Program-made: the position numbers and the translations under genes | The notes under the pieces: generated by a model | Databases searched by the model: none | Told to the model about the DNA's origin: nothing | The model's input: the letters and a program-made list of their open reading frames with translations, nothing else | Shown: positions 63,370 through 64,000 of the stretch, in pieces | How the letters are laid out: the number at the start of each line of letters is the position of its first letter | Numbering within the stretch: the first letter of the stretch is position 1 | Assembly: GCF_034440735.1 (NCBI RefSeq) | Contig: NZ_CP140098.1 | Span: forward strand, 3,093,501 to 3,157,500 | Direction of reading: 5' to 3' | DNA from: Deinococcus sp. AB2017081 | GTDB lineage: Bacteria > Deinococcota > Deinococci > Deinococcales > Deinococcaceae | Length of the DNA stretch: 64,000 nucleotides

Positions 63370-63930
63370 TCAGGCCGATGGTTCCCGCACCCTCAGGCCG
63401 GGAATGTCCACCGTGACGGCATCCAGCAGCTTCAGCGACTTCCACAGCGGCCAGGGGTCAAGTCCGCCCGCGTGCGCCACGAGCAGGCTGATGACCGTAC
63501 CGTGCGCGACGACCGCGACAGTGTCCTGCGGATTGGCGCGCATGACGGCCTGCACGGCGTTCCCGAAGCGGGTGCGGGCATCGTCGGCACTCTCCTCGCC
63601 GGACACGATGGCCTGCGGGTGGTCGAAGAAGGAACGCATGTCCGCCTCGAACCCGGCCGGATCGGTATGGAAAGGCGCGGTGTAGCGGAGCTGCTCGTGC
63701 AGGCCGACCATGGGGCGGTGCGGGACACCCAGTGCCGCGGCCAGCGCGGCGGCGGTCGCCTTCGCCTTGGGTTCCTCGCTGGACACGACGATCTCGGGGC
63801 GGGGATCGAGGCGGGCGATCAGGGTGTCCAGGCCGTCCAGGGCATCGTCCGCGAGGTTCCACTCGTGGGCGGGGACGCCGGGAACGATCCTGGGGGCTCC
63901 GTGCTTGATCAGGTGCAGGGTGCGCGGCAT
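63370..63930 (-). CDS. Histidine phosphatase-family protein
   Basis: A 186-aa phosphoglycerate mutase-like protein. The RHG motif is replaced by IKHGAP near residue 8 (Lys for Arg), the [21 protein letters not shown] block is normal, and the second His stands in [19 protein letters not shown]. The Arg-to-Lys change in the phosphate pocket may reduce activity. The ATG at 63930 is preceded by a tandem repeat that also supplies an in-frame ATG at 63948, so the start is ambiguous. Confidence 0.8.
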   Translation of the reverse strand: MPRTLHLIKHGAPRIVPGVPAHEWNLADDALDGLDTLIARLDPRPEIVVSSEEPKAKATAAALAAALGVPHRPMVGLHEQLRYTAPFHTDPAGFEADMRSFFDHPQAIVSGEESADDARTRFGNAVQAVMRANPQDTVAVVAHGTVISLLVAHAGGLDPWPLWKSLKLLDAVTVDIPGLRVREPSA

Positions 63931-63988
63931 GGCTCCAGGGAAGCGCATGGCTCCAGGGAAGTACAGTGGCGGCCCCGACCCCACCCCC

Positions 63989-63994
63989 TATACT
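63989..63994 (+). promoter_or_regulatory. -10 box at the window end
   Basis: TATACT just before the window ends, reading out on the plus strand. It is identical to the -10 boxes of rpmG, rpoB and asp23. The gene it serves lies outside. Confidence 0.45.
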
Positions 63995-64000
63995 CGGCCG

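Overview
The window looks like a chromosomal segment of a Deinococcus species. The evidence is high GC, a TROVE/Ro protein (Rsr) of the D. radiodurans type, an RpoC with the large Deinococcus-Thermus insertion, a Thermus-like pilMNO-(pilW)-pilQ order, and many genes whose start codon lies 6-8 nt after a TANNNT box (leaderless promoters, a known Deinococcus habit). Function calls come from reading motifs and family resemblance; no database search was run.

Layout. 1-8 kb: tRNA-Gly/tRNA-Thr-tuf, an M48 protease, a flavoprotein-like protein, an LRV-repeat protein, then rpmG-secE-nusG-rplK-rplA and rplJ-rplL with structured leaders. 8-11.3 kb: a minus-strand set (DUF2239, GIY-YIG-like, second LRV protein) facing a TPR gene across a palindrome. 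11.3-19.9 kb: rpoB-rpoC. 20-37.5 kb: housekeeping and accessory genes, including an amino-sugar set (SIS deaminase, nagA, nanE), an aminotransferase, a response regulator, a K+ channel, a non-canonical HSP90, a Mug-type glycosylase, a sulfite-oxidase-like protein, and asp23/fakA.

37.6-42.0 kb is the standout: a dense array of about 14 tRNA genes interleaved with eight copies of a motif that matches the Ro-binding site of Y RNAs (GCCC-type stem with CTT opposite CGA), ending in rsr. Three copies (Y1-Y3) have ordinary Y RNA topology, two of them carrying a tRNA-like domain as in YrlA RNAs. Five are circularly permuted and sit inside tRNA genes or tRNA-like bodies. In a tRNA-Lys and a tRNA-Asn the module interrupts the anticodon stem at the same place (between nt 28 and 29), and removing it restores a perfect anticodon arm. 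Intact Asn, Lys and His genes also occur in the array. This is the best candidate for an undescribed system: a Ro-dedicated RNA locus where Y RNAs and tRNAs are merged.

42-47 kb: acetamidase-like gene, UshA-type nucleotidase, murF, a lipoprotein. 47.5-57 kb: type IV pilus operon pilM-N-O-(P/W)-Q followed by aroC-aroK-aroB-aroQ. 57.4-60.5 kb: a striking three-part fusion (two sugar ABC permease domains plus an acyltransferase-3 domain) behind a LacI-type operator. 61-64 kb: rplM-rpsI, an NfeD/SPFH pair and a histidine phosphatase. Short 7-nt-periodic repeat elements sit directly after several stop codons (rpoB, rpoC, rsr, the acetamidase gene, and the gene ending at 28638).
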